Assembly: GCF_000010985.1 (NCBI RefSeq)
Contig: NC_013939.1
Location: 835,501-899,500 of the forward strand
Length of the DNA stretch: 64,000 nt
From: Deferribacter desulfuricans SSM1
GTDB taxonomy: Bacteria; Chrysiogenota; Deferribacteres; Deferribacterales; Deferribacteraceae
Direction of reading: 5' to 3'
This document shows, piece by piece, positions 44,664-52,635 of this stretch (the stretch's first letter is position 1; each line of letters begins with the position of its first letter). The position numbers and the translations under genes were made by a program. The notes beneath the pieces were generated by a model. The model had not been told where the DNA came from. It saw only the letters and a program-made list of their open reading frames with translations, and ran no database searches.

Positions 44664-44880
44664 TTAAAAAAGTTCTCTCATACGATAACTCTTACCGTTG
44701 ATTAAAAATAGATAGCAATGATGCAACAATATGTCCAGTATTGCAGTAGCTACTACCTCATCTCCAAATATCTCATTTCATTCTTTAAATGGCTTATTTG
44801 TCGTAATTATCGTGGATTTCTTTTCATATCTTCTCGATATCAATTTTAAATACAATGATATTGATGATTTTATAAGGCAA
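44664..44880 (-). pseudogene. IstB (IS21 helper ATPase) C-terminal remnant
   Basis: Minus-strand translation gives LISRRYEKKSTIITTNKPF, then KE-stop-NEIFGDEVVATAILDIL, then LLHHCYLFLINGKSYRMREL and a stop. This is the conserved C-terminus of IstB. A TGA replaces the usual Trp codon after KPFKE, and the N-terminal two-thirds with the Walker motifs are missing. Confidence 0.8.
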
Positions 44881-45098
44881 ATATTTTTTTAATTTTTTCT
44901 TTTTTTGATATTTTCATTTCATTTGTTTTTAAAAACTATTAAGAAATGATAAACTATAAAGGATAATAATAGAAAAGCTGGTTTTATTTAAAAACTTCCT
45001 AAAAATCTTTAATTGACCTGTCTATAGGTAAAGTTTTATATTGTAGAAGGGAGATTTACTCAGTAATAATTGTAGAATCTCTTTTAAGTAAAAAACTT

Positions 45099-46319
45099 TT
45101 ACTTTTTCTTTTTTATATAGGCTTCATTTATTTTATTTATGATTTCTTTTTCATCATTTTCTATCGTAATATCTGCTCCTGCATATAATAAATAATGAAC
45201 TATATTAAGATCTGAATTGAAAAACCAAGCTGTATGAATTGGAGCCTTATTGTCCCATGATGTCAAATTAATATCTGCACCATTTTCAACTAAAAATTTT
45301 ACGATTTCTAAGTTTCCATTGCTTGCTGCATAATGTAAGGGAGTCATAAGATTTTCATCTCTGGCATTGATGTAGATTCCTTTTTTTAAAAAGAAATCAA
45401 TAACTTTTATGTCGTTTGTATCAATTGCAAGATGTAAAGGAGTGTGTGTTATAGAAGTATTATAAATATAGTTGATTGTCTTATAATCATAATCTTTTAA
45501 AAAACATTCAAGGAAGGTTAGTAAATCGTATTTTTTCACATCAGAAACTGAAATCTCTTTGCTATATTTTAAATATAAATTAAGTAAGTCGTATGATTTT
45601 TCTAACCAAGCATATATTACTGAACTTAAGCCAAAAACATCTCTATCATCAACATCTAACCCAAGAGAAATTAAATACTCAGCAATTTTTAAGCTTATTT
45701 TACTATTTCCTATAGTTGCAAGAGGGGTTTGACCGATATTATCCTTTGTGTTTGGCTTTGCACCATTATGAATCATGAATTCAATAATCTCCATGTAGTT
45801 TTTGTTATCAATTAGTTGATAATATTCAGAGGTATAAACATAGTTGGCAATAAAATTATGTATTAATGTTCTGCCACAAATGTCTTTACTATTTATATCT
45901 GCTCCATGTTGCAAAAAATAGTTGGCAATATCAAACCGTTGTTTTTCAATAGAGAGCAAAAGTGGTGTAATACCAAAATCATCTCTAATGTTAACATCTA
46001 TACCTTTATCAATTAACTTTTTTATTAACTTAAAGCTTTCATCTGGTTTATCATAGAATTCTTGACTTATAATTATCTCATGAAGTAAAGAATAACCTCT
46101 AAATCCTCTTAAATTAATATCAATACCGTCTTCCATTAAAAAATTTACAACATCATAATGTCCTAAAGCTATTGCATAAAATATTATATGAGTCCCACTC
46201 TCATCAAAAAGATTATTTATATCTTTTTCTTTTTTTATTAAATCTTTTAGTAGTTTAATTTTGTTTGCGTTATTTTCGAGAATTTTATAAAAGCTTAACT
46301 TCATCTTTTTATTCATCAT
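45099..46319 (-). CDS. Ankyrin-repeat protein (second of a tandem pair)
   Basis: 406 residues made of ankyrin repeats, e.g. YDVVNFLMEDGIDINLRG, TPLLLSIEKQRFDIANYFLQ, TPLHYAASNGNLEIVKFLVE, with a more divergent central part. No signal peptide or enzyme domain is seen. It overlaps the end of its paralogue by 11 bases, so both come from one mRNA. Ankyrin proteins mediate binding; in bacteria they can be immunity or effector proteins, but nothing here shows which. Confidence 0.88.
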   Translation of the reverse strand: MMNKKMKLSFYKILENNANKIKLLKDLIKKEKDINNLFDESGTHIIFYAIALGHYDVVNFLMEDGIDINLRGFRGYSLLHEIIISQEFYDKPDESFKLIKKLIDKGIDVNIRDDFGITPLLLSIEKQRFDIANYFLQHGADINSKDICGRTLIHNFIANYVYTSEYYQLIDNKNYMEIIEFMIHNGAKPNTKDNIGQTPLATIGNSKISLKIAEYLISLGLDVDDRDVFGLSSVIYAWLEKSYDLLNLYLKYSKEISVSDVKKYDLLTFLECFLKDYDYKTINYIYNTSITHTPLHLAIDTNDIKVIDFFLKKGIYINARDENLMTPLHYAASNGNLEIVKFLVENGADINLTSWDNKAPIHTAWFFNSDLNIVHYLLYAGADITIENDEKEIINKINEAYIKKKK

Positions 46320-47475
46320 TATGTTTTAATACCAAATGTACACGTTCTTCTGGGATAACTCCTAAATTGTTCTCTATTGTAAGATCAGCGCCAGCTTTTA
46401 CTAAAATTTTTGTTATTTTTTTATTTCGTTTTAAAAGAGCATAATGAATTGGAGTATCTTTTGTTTCATTTAAAGCGTTTACATCAGCTCCATTTTCAAT
46501 CAACAATTTTACAATTTCGAAATGTTCTCTAAATGCAGCTTCATGCAATGGGGTATTTTTCATTGCGTTTCTTACGTTTACATTTATTCCCTTATGAATA
46601 AAAAATTTTACAATATCAAAATTTCCTATATAAGTAGCGATATGTAAGGGTGTAGTGTAAATAGGTTTATTATAAATTTCTTTTAAATTGATGTAATCAT
46701 AACCTGTTAAAAAATTATTTAAGAACTTCATAAGATTGTTGTTTGTAACATCTTTATAAGAAATTTCTTTACTATATTTGGTATAAAGTTTAATTAAATC
46801 AAACGCTTTAGCAAACCAAGCATATATTATCGGAGTTAATCCGAAAATATCTCTTTCATCTACATCTAATCTAATAGAAATTAAATACTCTGCAACTTCT
46901 AAAAACTCATTATTATCATTTTTGTCGTCATCCAAATCATCCATACCTATTAAAAACAAAGGAGTTTGATTGAGGTTATCTTTAGTATCAATTTTAGCTC
47001 CATTTTTAATAAGAAATTTAACACCTTCTAAGTTTCCACAATAGGCCATATCATATAAGGCTGTTTGTCCAAAAATATTTTTATGATTTACATTTGCTCC
47101 ATGCTTCAATAGATAGGTTGCTATGTCAAAACGTTTTCGTCCACAAGCCCAAATTAGAGGTGCATCACCATAATTATCACCAATATCAGCAGGTACACCT
47201 TTTTCAAGAAGTTTTTTTACTAATTCGAAGTTTTCAGCTACAACTGCTGAATGTAGTAATGAAAAGCCGTCAAAATTTCTAATATTTAAATCAATACCAT
47301 TATCTATAAGAAAGTTTACAATATCGTAATACCTAAATTGAAGCGCATGAAACATTATATGACTATCATGATCGTATAATTTATTTATATCCCCTGCTTG
47401 TATGATCAGATTTTTTAATTTTTCTATAATTTCAGACTCATCTTTTTTTAAAAAATCCATAAAAAAACTTTTCAT
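46309..47475 (-). CDS. Ankyrin-repeat protein (first of a tandem pair)
   Basis: 388 residues, paralogue of the following gene with the same layout: HALQFRYYDIVNFLIDNGIDLN, FDGFSLLHSAVVAENFELVKK, APLIWACGRKRFDIATYLLK, TPLHEAAFREHFEIVKLLIE. Line-by-line similarity, including the divergent middle (EYLISIRLDVDERDIFGLTP against EYLISLGLDVDDRDVFGLSS), indicates a tandem duplication. GAGGG precedes the ATG. Confidence 0.88.
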   Translation of the reverse strand: MKSFFMDFLKKDESEIIEKLKNLIIQAGDINKLYDHDSHIMFHALQFRYYDIVNFLIDNGIDLNIRNFDGFSLLHSAVVAENFELVKKLLEKGVPADIGDNYGDAPLIWACGRKRFDIATYLLKHGANVNHKNIFGQTALYDMAYCGNLEGVKFLIKNGAKIDTKDNLNQTPLFLIGMDDLDDDKNDNNEFLEVAEYLISIRLDVDERDIFGLTPIIYAWFAKAFDLIKLYTKYSKEISYKDVTNNNLMKFLNNFLTGYDYINLKEIYNKPIYTTPLHIATYIGNFDIVKFFIHKGINVNVRNAMKNTPLHEAAFREHFEIVKLLIENGADVNALNETKDTPIHYALLKRNKKITKILVKAGADLTIENNLGVIPEERVHLVLKHNDE

Positions 47476-47698
47476 TTTCGTTCCCTCACTAGATATTAGG
47501 TATTTATAATAGAATAGAGCGCCAGAAAATGACGTTTAAGCCAGACAGTTATGATCTTTAGTTTAAAAAAGCTTTGTTAATAGAAAATAAAGTTTTACTA
47601 ATAAATTTTTTCAATTTTTTATCAAATTAATAAAGTAACAACAAAAATTTTGGATGTTTGAAAATTTAATATCATCAATTTCTGTCTAAACTATGTTT

Positions 47699-48538
47699 TT
47701 ATAAGCTATTTATAAAGGACATAATTTTCTTTACTTCTTCTTGAGGTATCTTGTTAATATCAAATATAAATTCTTGTCCTCTATCAGGGATATTAACAAT
47801 CACATCACATCCATCTATTTTACAATTTTTTTCATTAATATATGTGAAGTGTTTAGGATAATTAAAATAATTAGGCAGACGCCATTTACTCCTATTTTTG
47901 TAATTTTTTAAGTCGGTCAATATAATTTGATCTGAAAAACTTAAAAGTTTAAAATTTTTTGAAATAAATAATATGTTTTTTCTATACTTTTTGGATGAAA
48001 TATGTGGATGTGAAACAAGATAAGGATATTTATCTTTTATTAATTCAGTTTGCTTTGAATCATTTAAATCATAAATTTCATCAACTATCATGTAACTCCA
48101 AATTAGATGAATATCCAAAGATTTTCTTTTATAACACCACTTATTATTTCTTAATTCAATATGTTTGAACCATCCAAAAAAAAGAAAAATATCTCCCTTT
48201 GTTACATCATGATTAATTAAATGAGATGCAGCGCTATTTGTCTGTCCAAATGCCATTATTTGTTTATCAGGTAAATACATAGGATCAAAATGACATTTAA
48301 ACTTCTTCTCTTTGTAATTACAATTATACCATTTTCCTGATTTAATTTTATTTTTTGTGACGTCATTCAAAATATCTTGAATTGAAAAAGTATTATACTT
48401 AAAAGTTAAGTCACTATAAGAAATATTTGATTCTTTATCAGGTATTGGTATTGAAAATAAAGTTCCATCAGGAAAAATTAAACTTGGGAAACCACCGTAA
48501 GAACTATCAAATCCTTTTCTACTAAAAATGATTTTCAT
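47699..48538 (-). CDS. Nmad3-type nucleotide modification-associated protein
   Basis: 279 residues. The start KIIFSRKGFDSSYGGFPSLI and the middle GDIFLFFGWFKHIE with LIWSYMIVDEIYDL match the Nmad3 family, defined by comparative genomics as associated with base-modification systems. Biochemical function is unproven. It starts two bases after Nmad2 ends and is the last gene of the UDG-WYL-Nmad2-Nmad3 operon. Confidence 0.8.
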   Translation of the reverse strand: MKIIFSRKGFDSSYGGFPSLIFPDGTLFSIPIPDKESNISYSDLTFKYNTFSIQDILNDVTKNKIKSGKWYNCNYKEKKFKCHFDPMYLPDKQIMAFGQTNSAASHLINHDVTKGDIFLFFGWFKHIELRNNKWCYKRKSLDIHLIWSYMIVDEIYDLNDSKQTELIKDKYPYLVSHPHISSKKYRKNILFISKNFKLLSFSDQIILTDLKNYKNRSKWRLPNYFNYPKHFTYINEKNCKIDGCDVIVNIPDRGQEFIFDINKIPQEEVKKIMSFINSL

Positions 48539-48540
48539 TT

Positions 48541-49314
48541 TTAACCATTACATGGAGATTTTTCTTCTGCAGAATCATTGCAATTGTCATCAATATGGCA
48601 ATTTATAGGATTACCTTGAAGACCATCTCCATATTTTTCAATTAATTTATTAATAAAATTGACAAAATCTTTTGTATATTTATCAGGACAATACTTGTAT
48701 CTATTAGGAAGACATTCTGCAAACTTTAATGGAAATTCTATTCCTTTATCCCCAAAGTATACAAATTCTTCAGAAATAAAAACTTTATTACCTTTTAAAT
48801 CTTTTAAGATAACATCATATTTCTTTTGCATATCAGTATCTTTTAAATACTTGTCTAATAAAGTCACATCAAAAAAAACTTCTTCATCAGGCAATTCCCT
48901 TATAGTTTTGGGTTCATGCCCATGACATCTTAACCATTTCCATTTTCCATTTTCAATGTAATAAACATTATCTCCCCTTCTTTTTCTCCAATCCCTACTA
49001 TTTTTTTCAAATTTTTTATCCTTAAATCTATGGTCGTTAAAATATTCGTTCAATGTTAAAATCTCAGTTACTTTTGCAAAATAAATCAGTGATTGTTTTA
49101 CTTCTGGCTTAAAATTCTTACTTATTCTTTTTTGTGCTAACATTTTACTTTCAACACCTACTAAGTATAAACCTTCATTTTCCATATACTTTTCATAAGT
49201 TCCCTTTTTGACTCCAAGATGATTTGGCATACAAGCAGCTAAAGTCAAATAACCCCAAAAAGGATTAGGAGCAAAGCCACTATCGTGTGTTAATTTGTAA
49301 ATTAATATTTTCAT
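48541..49314 (-). CDS. Nmad2-type nucleotide modification-associated protein
   Basis: 257 residues beginning KILIYKLTHDSGFAPNPFWG, followed by YLTLAACMPNH and GLYLVGVESKML, the hallmark of Nmad2 (HDxGFAPNPFxG). The domain is predicted to act on modified nucleotides or DNA; no enzymatic activity is established. The C-terminus carries several cysteines (CHIDDNCNDSAEEKSPC). A GGGGAGG Shine-Dalgarno is present. It lies between the WYL regulator and Nmad3. Confidence 0.82.
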   Translation of the reverse strand: MKILIYKLTHDSGFAPNPFWGYLTLAACMPNHLGVKKGTYEKYMENEGLYLVGVESKMLAQKRISKNFKPEVKQSLIYFAKVTEILTLNEYFNDHRFKDKKFEKNSRDWRKRRGDNVYYIENGKWKWLRCHGHEPKTIRELPDEEVFFDVTLLDKYLKDTDMQKKYDVILKDLKGNKVFISEEFVYFGDKGIEFPLKFAECLPNRYKYCPDKYTKDFVNFINKLIEKYGDGLQGNPINCHIDDNCNDSAEEKSPCNG

Positions 49315-49348
49315 TTCCGTTCCTCCCCTATATTATTATTTTAATACA

Positions 49349-50281
49349 TTATAAATGTGTTGAATACTTTTTAATAATATTTTCAACAAATTTCTTGATA
49401 ACTTTTATGTATTCATAAGGTTCTTTAATTTGAACATATTCAGCCCAGGGACGAACAAAATACAACAACTCTTCGTCATTTGATACATAAAAAGTTATTA
49501 ATAATTTTTCATTATCTAATTCTTCTTCAATTTTTTGCTGAGGAAATATTTCTTTTCTTTTAAAATAAAAGGCAACTTCTGAATCTATTTCAGCGATTAC
49601 TTTAACTTTCTCTTTTTCCTCAAACCAAATACTACTGGCATTGTTTATCAGTTCATCAATTTCCTGTTGAGAGATTTCAAAGAATTTCATAAGGATTCTT
49701 ACATCTTTGATAAGGTCAATTGAAAATTTTTTTAATGTGTTTTCATGTTTTGCCAATAAGTACCAGAATCCATTATCTATTAGTACGCACAAAGGTTTAA
49801 CTGTATATTTTTTCCCATACTTTTCATAATAAAATTCTATCTCTTGACGGTGTTTAATTGCATCATCTATTTCAGAAAGAGTATCCATAATTTTATCAAT
49901 ATCAATGTATGTGGATGTGGGATTATTGATAAATTTTACGACTTCAACCGAATTTATATGTAAAATCTTTTTTAAAATTTTATCAATATGTGCCTTGGTT
50001 TTTGGTGTGACAAACTTTTTTACATATTCAAGTAATGCTGCCAGAAATTGAATTTCTGTTTTTGGCAGATTTACATCTGTAAATTTTACATTTTCAAGCA
50101 ATGAATAAGTGTGATCGTCTGGATCATAATATAAAAGCCCGGGGATATTTAATAACTCTGCCATATATCTTTGAGCAGTTCTTACGCTGACTCCTAATTC
50201 GTCTGCAACAAGCTTGGTTGTTACTTTCCTATGTTTTTTTAATAGTTCAAGTATTTCAATAGTTAGAGCTATTCCCTTCAT
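49349..50281 (-). CDS. WYL-domain transcriptional regulator
   Basis: 310 residues. The N-terminal winged helix-turn-helix (LTIEILELLKKHRKVTTKLV, ADELGVSVRTAQRYMAELLN) is of the HTH_11/DeoR-like type. The centre (HRQEIEFYYEKYGKKYTVKPL, NGFWYLLAKHE) and C-terminus form WYL and WCX domains that bind ligands, often nucleic acids. Such regulators commonly control defence islands (BrxR, CapW). It probably binds the CGACA-N5-TGTCG palindrome upstream of its own operon; this is inferred. Confidence 0.88.
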   Translation of the reverse strand: MKGIALTIEILELLKKHRKVTTKLVADELGVSVRTAQRYMAELLNIPGLLYYDPDDHTYSLLENVKFTDVNLPKTEIQFLAALLEYVKKFVTPKTKAHIDKILKKILHINSVEVVKFINNPTSTYIDIDKIMDTLSEIDDAIKHRQEIEFYYEKYGKKYTVKPLCVLIDNGFWYLLAKHENTLKKFSIDLIKDVRILMKFFEISQQEIDELINNASSIWFEEKEKVKVIAEIDSEVAFYFKRKEIFPQQKIEEELDNEKLLITFYVSNDEELLYFVRPWAEYVQIKEPYEYIKVIKKFVENIIKKYSTHL

Positions 50282-50290
50282 AGTTTGAGA

Positions 50291-50983
50291 TTACAATTCT
50301 TTTTCCAAATATTTTATAACTCTTCCATCAAAATATGATGGGTGGATAATACCCAATAATTTCTTGCCATTAAATTCAGTTTTTGCAAATAAGCGTCTAC
50401 ACGATTTATCCGAATATGCGTAAACAGAAGTAATTTTTACCTTTGTTACACCATATCGTTTATTTAAAATTTCTGAGATGAATAAATCAAATGTTTCAAG
50501 ACCTTCTAATAAAATTATTTTGGGATTTATATAATCTACTATTTCTTTTACTTTACCAAAGCAGAATTGTTCCAGTGATATCCGTAATTCTTTATCTAAA
50601 CTTAGCCATTCTTTTTTACTCTTTGACCTGAAAAAAATAAGATTTAACTTTACACTTTTTTCTAACAACTCCAATTTTCCTATTTCCTCAAATAAATTAT
50701 ACATTACAACAGCAGTTTTATACTTTTCATTTTTATTGTTTTTACCACTATATTTTATATATTCGTGTTCTTTTTCGAGATTGAAAACATCTTCAATATT
50801 AAAATCTTTATCTCCTCCACCAGGGTTATAACCTATTATCATTAATTCTGGATTCTTCCTTACTTTGGAATAGAAAACTGCAAAACCGTTTTTTTCTACG
50901 ATATTATTTTTATCCTTACTACTTGCTATTTCCCAAACATTTTTTACTTCTTCTAATAAGTTTAATGCCCATTTTCTACACAT
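50291..50983 (-). CDS. Uracil-DNA-glycosylase-superfamily protein
   Basis: 230 residues. The motif LMIIGYNPGGGDKDF near 47-61 corresponds to the UDG active-site loop, and the C-terminal LLGIIHPSYFDGRV to the HPS DNA-binding loop. The classic catalytic Asp/Asn context is altered (NPGGGD), so it may excise another altered base, or only bind. First gene of the operon with WYL, Nmad2 and Nmad3; GGGGG precedes the ATG. Confidence 0.72.
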   Translation of the reverse strand: MCRKWALNLLEEVKNVWEIASSKDKNNIVEKNGFAVFYSKVRKNPELMIIGYNPGGGDKDFNIEDVFNLEKEHEYIKYSGKNNKNEKYKTAVVMYNLFEEIGKLELLEKSVKLNLIFFRSKSKKEWLSLDKELRISLEQFCFGKVKEIVDYINPKIILLEGLETFDLFISEILNKRYGVTKVKITSVYAYSDKSCRRLFAKTEFNGKKLLGIIHPSYFDGRVIKYLEKEL

Positions 50984-51002
50984 GATTACCCCCTTAATTA
51001 AT

Positions 51003-51031
51003 ATTTTACAATATGGATTTATTCATGTAAA
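51003..51031 (-). promoter_or_regulatory. Predicted promoter of the UDG-WYL-Nmad2-Nmad3 operon
   Basis: Minus strand TTTACA (51031-51026), 17-base spacer, TAAAAT (51008-51003). The shared palindrome ends one base upstream of this -35 element. Confidence 0.6.
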
Positions 51032-51032
51032 G

Positions 51033-51047
51033 CGACAGTAATTGTCG
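51033..51047. promoter_or_regulatory. Palindromic operator, copy 1
   Basis: CGACA-GTAAT-TGTCG, lying between the divergent WYL operon and the AAA+ ATPase gene. The same 15-mer with one central change is at 56874-56888, again one base from a -35-like hexamer on the minus strand. Likely a binding site for the WYL regulator or a LexA-like repressor. Confidence 0.65.
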
Positions 51048-51093
51048 TTTACCGAAAGTAATATCTTTTTAATAGTTATTTTGGAGGTTTATT

Positions 51094-52611
51094 ATGGAAA
51101 GTTTAATAATGAGAATTCACGAAATTTATAATGATGAAAAAATATTAAATAATTTAAATGTAAAAAATGAAATAACCGATAAGTTAGAAAAGCTTTTTGA
51201 TATATCAACTCCTGAGGCCAATCTTTTAGGATTTTTTATTGCTAAAAGTATAGATAACTCTGAGGGTGTTGCTATTAAGCAATATTGTAATAACCTTACA
51301 ACTAAAAAATATTTAGAGATAATAGCTTTTATTATCAGTCTTGAAAATCAAAAAATAGTAACAACAAAACCTAATGAGCTTCACATATTTGACAATCAAA
51401 AGACAGTTTTAGACCCTAATGTAAAAGTTGAAGCGTATGTGTTAAAAAAGCTTTTAAAAGAGGATAAATTAGAAGAAAAAATTAAAATAGATGAACTAAA
51501 AGATGAAATTGAAATTTTAAATGTTTTGATTAAGCCAATAGCTGAGTTGGAACAATCTGAAGTTTCATTTACTATGTTAGCAAAGGAACTTCAAGGATTG
51601 ATTAACAGATTACCTAAAACATCTTTAACTTATAGGATATTGTCAAGATATTCTTTTGAAGAACAATTTTTATTTTTATATTTAGTTTATTCTATCTTAC
51701 AACCCTATTATTCACCAACAGAAATATTTAACAACTACATTTCGATTACTGCGAAAGAGACTAAAAAATATTTAAAATTTTTGTACAAGATTATAAATAG
51801 GGAATTACCAATTATTAAAGATAATATAATAATAATTGATAATGAGTATACAGATCTTTCTTCTTTGGATATAAATCTAAAGATAAATGATTTTATACTG
51901 GCAAGGCTCTTTGCCCAAAAAAATCATTTGTTTTTATCAAATACCTTGGAATTTAAAGAATATCAATTAAAAGAGAAAATAGTTTTTAATGAAAAAATTG
52001 AAAGAAATATCAAAATTATAAAACAAACTATTGTCGATGGTATTACGAAGAAAGTATTAATTCATGGTGAAAGTGGCACAGGTAAAACTACAGTGGCATA
52101 TCATTTATCAACTCTTACAGGGAAAAAGTTAATATCAGTAAACTACAAGGATTTTTTGCCATATGCAAATAAAAATCATTCTTTTTTATTGAATAAAGTT
52201 TTTGATGTTTTTACTTCAGTAGAGTTAATTGAAAATGAGAAATTTATTTTATTTTTTGATGATATTGAACGGTTTCTATTTCCTGGTTCTAATTTTCTTT
52301 CTAACAAAATAACTTACGAATTTATTGAATATTTAAAAAATTTTTCTGGAATTTTAATTGTAACAACAAAAGAATTAGAAAAGTTACCGTTACATTTAAA
52401 AAATCAATTTGATGTTATTTTGAAAATGGAATTTCCAAATAAAACTACAATACAGAAAATTTTGCAGCACAATATACAGGATATTTCACTTGATGAAATC
52501 AAAAAATTATCAGAATATCCTTTAACTTATTATCAAGTAAATAATCTGGTATCTTACTACAAAAATTTTAAGTACTTTCCTTTAGAATTAATTATAGATG
52601 GGATTTTTTAA
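51094..52611 (+). CDS. AAA+ ATPase with long N-terminal helical region
   Basis: 505 residues. Residues 1-300 are mainly helical and not recognised. Residues 310-505 form an AAA module: Walker A GESGTGKTT near 325-333, Walker B FILFFDDIERF near 385-395, and IVTTKELEKLPLHLKNQFD with a likely sensor and arginine finger region. It is divergent from the WYL operon and shares its operator region, and is followed 24 bases later by a DnaE-type polymerase. It may load or remodel that polymerase or DNA; this is inference. Confidence 0.75.
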   Translation: MESLIMRIHEIYNDEKILNNLNVKNEITDKLEKLFDISTPEANLLGFFIAKSIDNSEGVAIKQYCNNLTTKKYLEIIAFIISLENQKIVTTKPNELHIFDNQKTVLDPNVKVEAYVLKKLLKEDKLEEKIKIDELKDEIEILNVLIKPIAELEQSEVSFTMLAKELQGLINRLPKTSLTYRILSRYSFEEQFLFLYLVYSILQPYYSPTEIFNNYISITAKETKKYLKFLYKIINRELPIIKDNIIIIDNEYTDLSSLDINLKINDFILARLFAQKNHLFLSNTLEFKEYQLKEKIVFNEKIERNIKIIKQTIVDGITKKVLIHGESGTGKTTVAYHLSTLTGKKLISVNYKDFLPYANKNHSFLLNKVFDVFTSVELIENEKFILFFDDIERFLFPGSNFLSNKITYEFIEYLKNFSGILIVTTKELEKLPLHLKNQFDVILKMEFPNKTTIQKILQHNIQDISLDEIKKLSEYPLTYYQVNNLVSYYKNFKYFPLELIIDGIF

Positions 52612-52635
52612 TTTTATTGGCAGATGGAGAAAATT

